Assembly: GCF_003952665.1 (NCBI RefSeq)
Contig: NZ_CP017947.1
Span: forward strand, 186,001-250,000
Direction of reading: 5' to 3'
From: Bosea sp. Tri-49
GTDB taxonomy: Bacteria; Pseudomonadota; Alphaproteobacteria; Rhizobiales; Beijerinckiaceae
Length of the DNA stretch: 64,000 nucleotides
The first letter of the stretch is position 1; each line of letters opens with the position of its first letter. Positions 63,288 through 64,000 of the stretch are shown piece after piece. The notes under the pieces were generated by a model. It did no database searches and was not told the origin of the DNA. It saw only the letters and a program-made list of their open reading frames with translations. The translations under genes were made by a program, and so were the position numbers.

Positions 63288-64000
63288 ATGACCGAGACGC
63301 GTGCTGCTTCAAAGGTGAAATCAAACGGACGTCCCCCAAAGAAGCACGATACGTCCGCAGCAGTCAGTAGCGGCCTGGCGATGATGACAGCCGCTGATGG
63401 GTCCGCTCTCGATCTGAACGAACTTCTGGACGCCCTGCAAGCGATGCGTCAGGGCGCATTCGACGTCAGGCTGCCGGGCAATCAGACGGGGCTCGCCGGC
63501 AAGGTCGCCGACACTTTCAACGACATCGTAGCCGCCAACGAGCGCATGGCCGACCAGCTCGAGCATGTTGGCCAGGTCGTCGGTCGAGACGGCAAGACGC
63601 GCACGAGGGTCCGCTTCGGCCTCTCCGGCGGCGCTTGGTCGGACATGGAGGGGTCAGTCAATACGTTGATCGACGATCTGTTGTGGCCGACCACCGCCGT
63701 CACGCGGACGATCACCGCGGTGGCCAAGGGCGATCTCCTCCAGACCATGCCGCTCGATGTCGACGGCCGGCCGCTCCAGGGCGAGTTTTTGCGCTCCGCC
63801 ACCATCGTCAACACGATGATCAAGCAGCTCAGCGTCTTCACCTCCGAGGTGACGCGCGTGGCGCGCGAAGTCGGCACAGACGGCAAGCTCGGCGGGCAGG
63901 CGCAGGTCAGCGAGGTGACAGGCGTCTGGAAAGACCTGACCGAGAGCGTCAATTCCATGGCCTCGAACCTGACGGCGCAGGTCCGCAATCTTGCCGAGGT
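63288..64000 (+). CDS. HAMP-repeat hybrid sensor kinase, 5' part
   Basis: The gene runs off the window; 237 codons are visible from ATG 63288 (GGAG 7 nt upstream). After a basic, disordered start (SKVKSNGRPPKKHDTSAAVS) come repeated HAMP-like units: LLDALQAMRQGAFDVRLPGN with VADTFNDIVAANERMADQLE, ITAVAKGDLLQTMPLDVDGR, and VAREVGTDGKLGGQAQVSEV with TGVWKDLTESVNSMASNLTA. Tandem cytoplasmic HAMP arrays at the N-terminus are typical of class III hybrid histidine kinases (Nik1-like) of alphaproteobacteria, usually over 1,500 residues. No membrane segment so far. Confidence 0.8.
   Translation, partial: MTETRAASKVKSNGRPPKKHDTSAAVSSGLAMMTAADGSALDLNELLDALQAMRQGAFDVRLPGNQTGLAGKVADTFNDIVAANERMADQLEHVGQVVGRDGKTRTRVRFGLSGGAWSDMEGSVNTLIDDLLWPTTAVTRTITAVAKGDLLQTMPLDVDGRPLQGEFLRSATIVNTMIKQLSVFTSEVTRVAREVGTDGKLGGQAQVSEVTGVWKDLTESVNSMASNLTAQVRNLAE

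Noticed and set aside
1..64000. CRISPR arrays, rRNA or tRNA genes
   Set aside because: No regularly spaced identical repeats, rRNA segments or convincing cloverleaf were seen by eye; tRNAscan and a CRISPR finder would be needed to exclude them fully.

Overview
The window looks like chromosomal accessory DNA from an alphaproteobacterium of the order Hyphomicrobiales (Rhizobiales; Bosea, Mesorhizobium or Methylobacterium-like, genus not determined). The basis is high GC, several Rhizobiales-type families (DUF1236, DUF982, DUF6894, HWE histidine kinase, manganese catalase), an alphaproteobacterial conjugative-element backbone (DUF736, ArdC, DUF1173, ParA, MobC, relaxase) and general-stress promoters of the alphaproteobacterial EcfG type (GGAAC-N16-CGTT).

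Layout. 1-6 kb: a lipoprotein 3' end, a small XRE regulator, then a compact ectoine-type uptake operon (ehuBCDA-like) with a DoeB-like deacetylase. 6-11.6 kb: a quorum-sensing locus (luxR, luxI, a small XRE regulator) next to a threonine-synthase-like PLP enzyme and a convergent two-gene operon of a PduX-like kinase and a cysteine-synthase/SbnA-like PLP enzyme. This looks like a small amino-acid-derived metabolite pathway under cell-density control. 11.9-27.9 kb: a decayed integrative or mobilizable element. It starts in a helicase/methylase 3' remnant, carries RES/Xre and VapC/Phd toxin-antitoxin pairs, a large ParB, ArdC, DUF1173, DUF736, HU, a ParA partition locus with iteron-like repeats, MobC and relaxase, and ends in LuxR and integrase remnants. 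No type IV secretion genes or intact integrase are present.

28-45 kb: mostly single-gene metabolic, envelope and sensory functions (transglutaminase, AI-2E permease, phospholipase D, SemiSWEET, L,D-transpeptidase, cupin, glyoxalase-fold protein, arginase-like gene, dehalogenase), an RsbQ-like hydrolase directly coupled to a PAS histidine kinase, and a convergent response regulator / HWE kinase pair. 41-61 kb: a stress island. Seven perfect EcfG-type promoters lie 30-60 nt upstream of membrane, ferritin-like (DUF892), DUF883, DUF982, DUF1236, DUF6894 and stress-17-like genes; Mn-catalase, a zinc alcohol dehydrogenase, small hydrophilic proteins and 24-31 residue membrane peptides are in the same region. 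It is rich in duplicated and decaying paralogues.

58-64 kb: a 612-residue HipA-type kinase with an AbiEi-like N-terminal domain, whose promoter is bracketed by a 12-bp inverted repeat, followed by a decayed hipA copy, more DUF1236 debris, a PAS protein and the 5' end of a HAMP-repeat signalling protein. Most assignments rest on motif recognition by eye; no searches were run.
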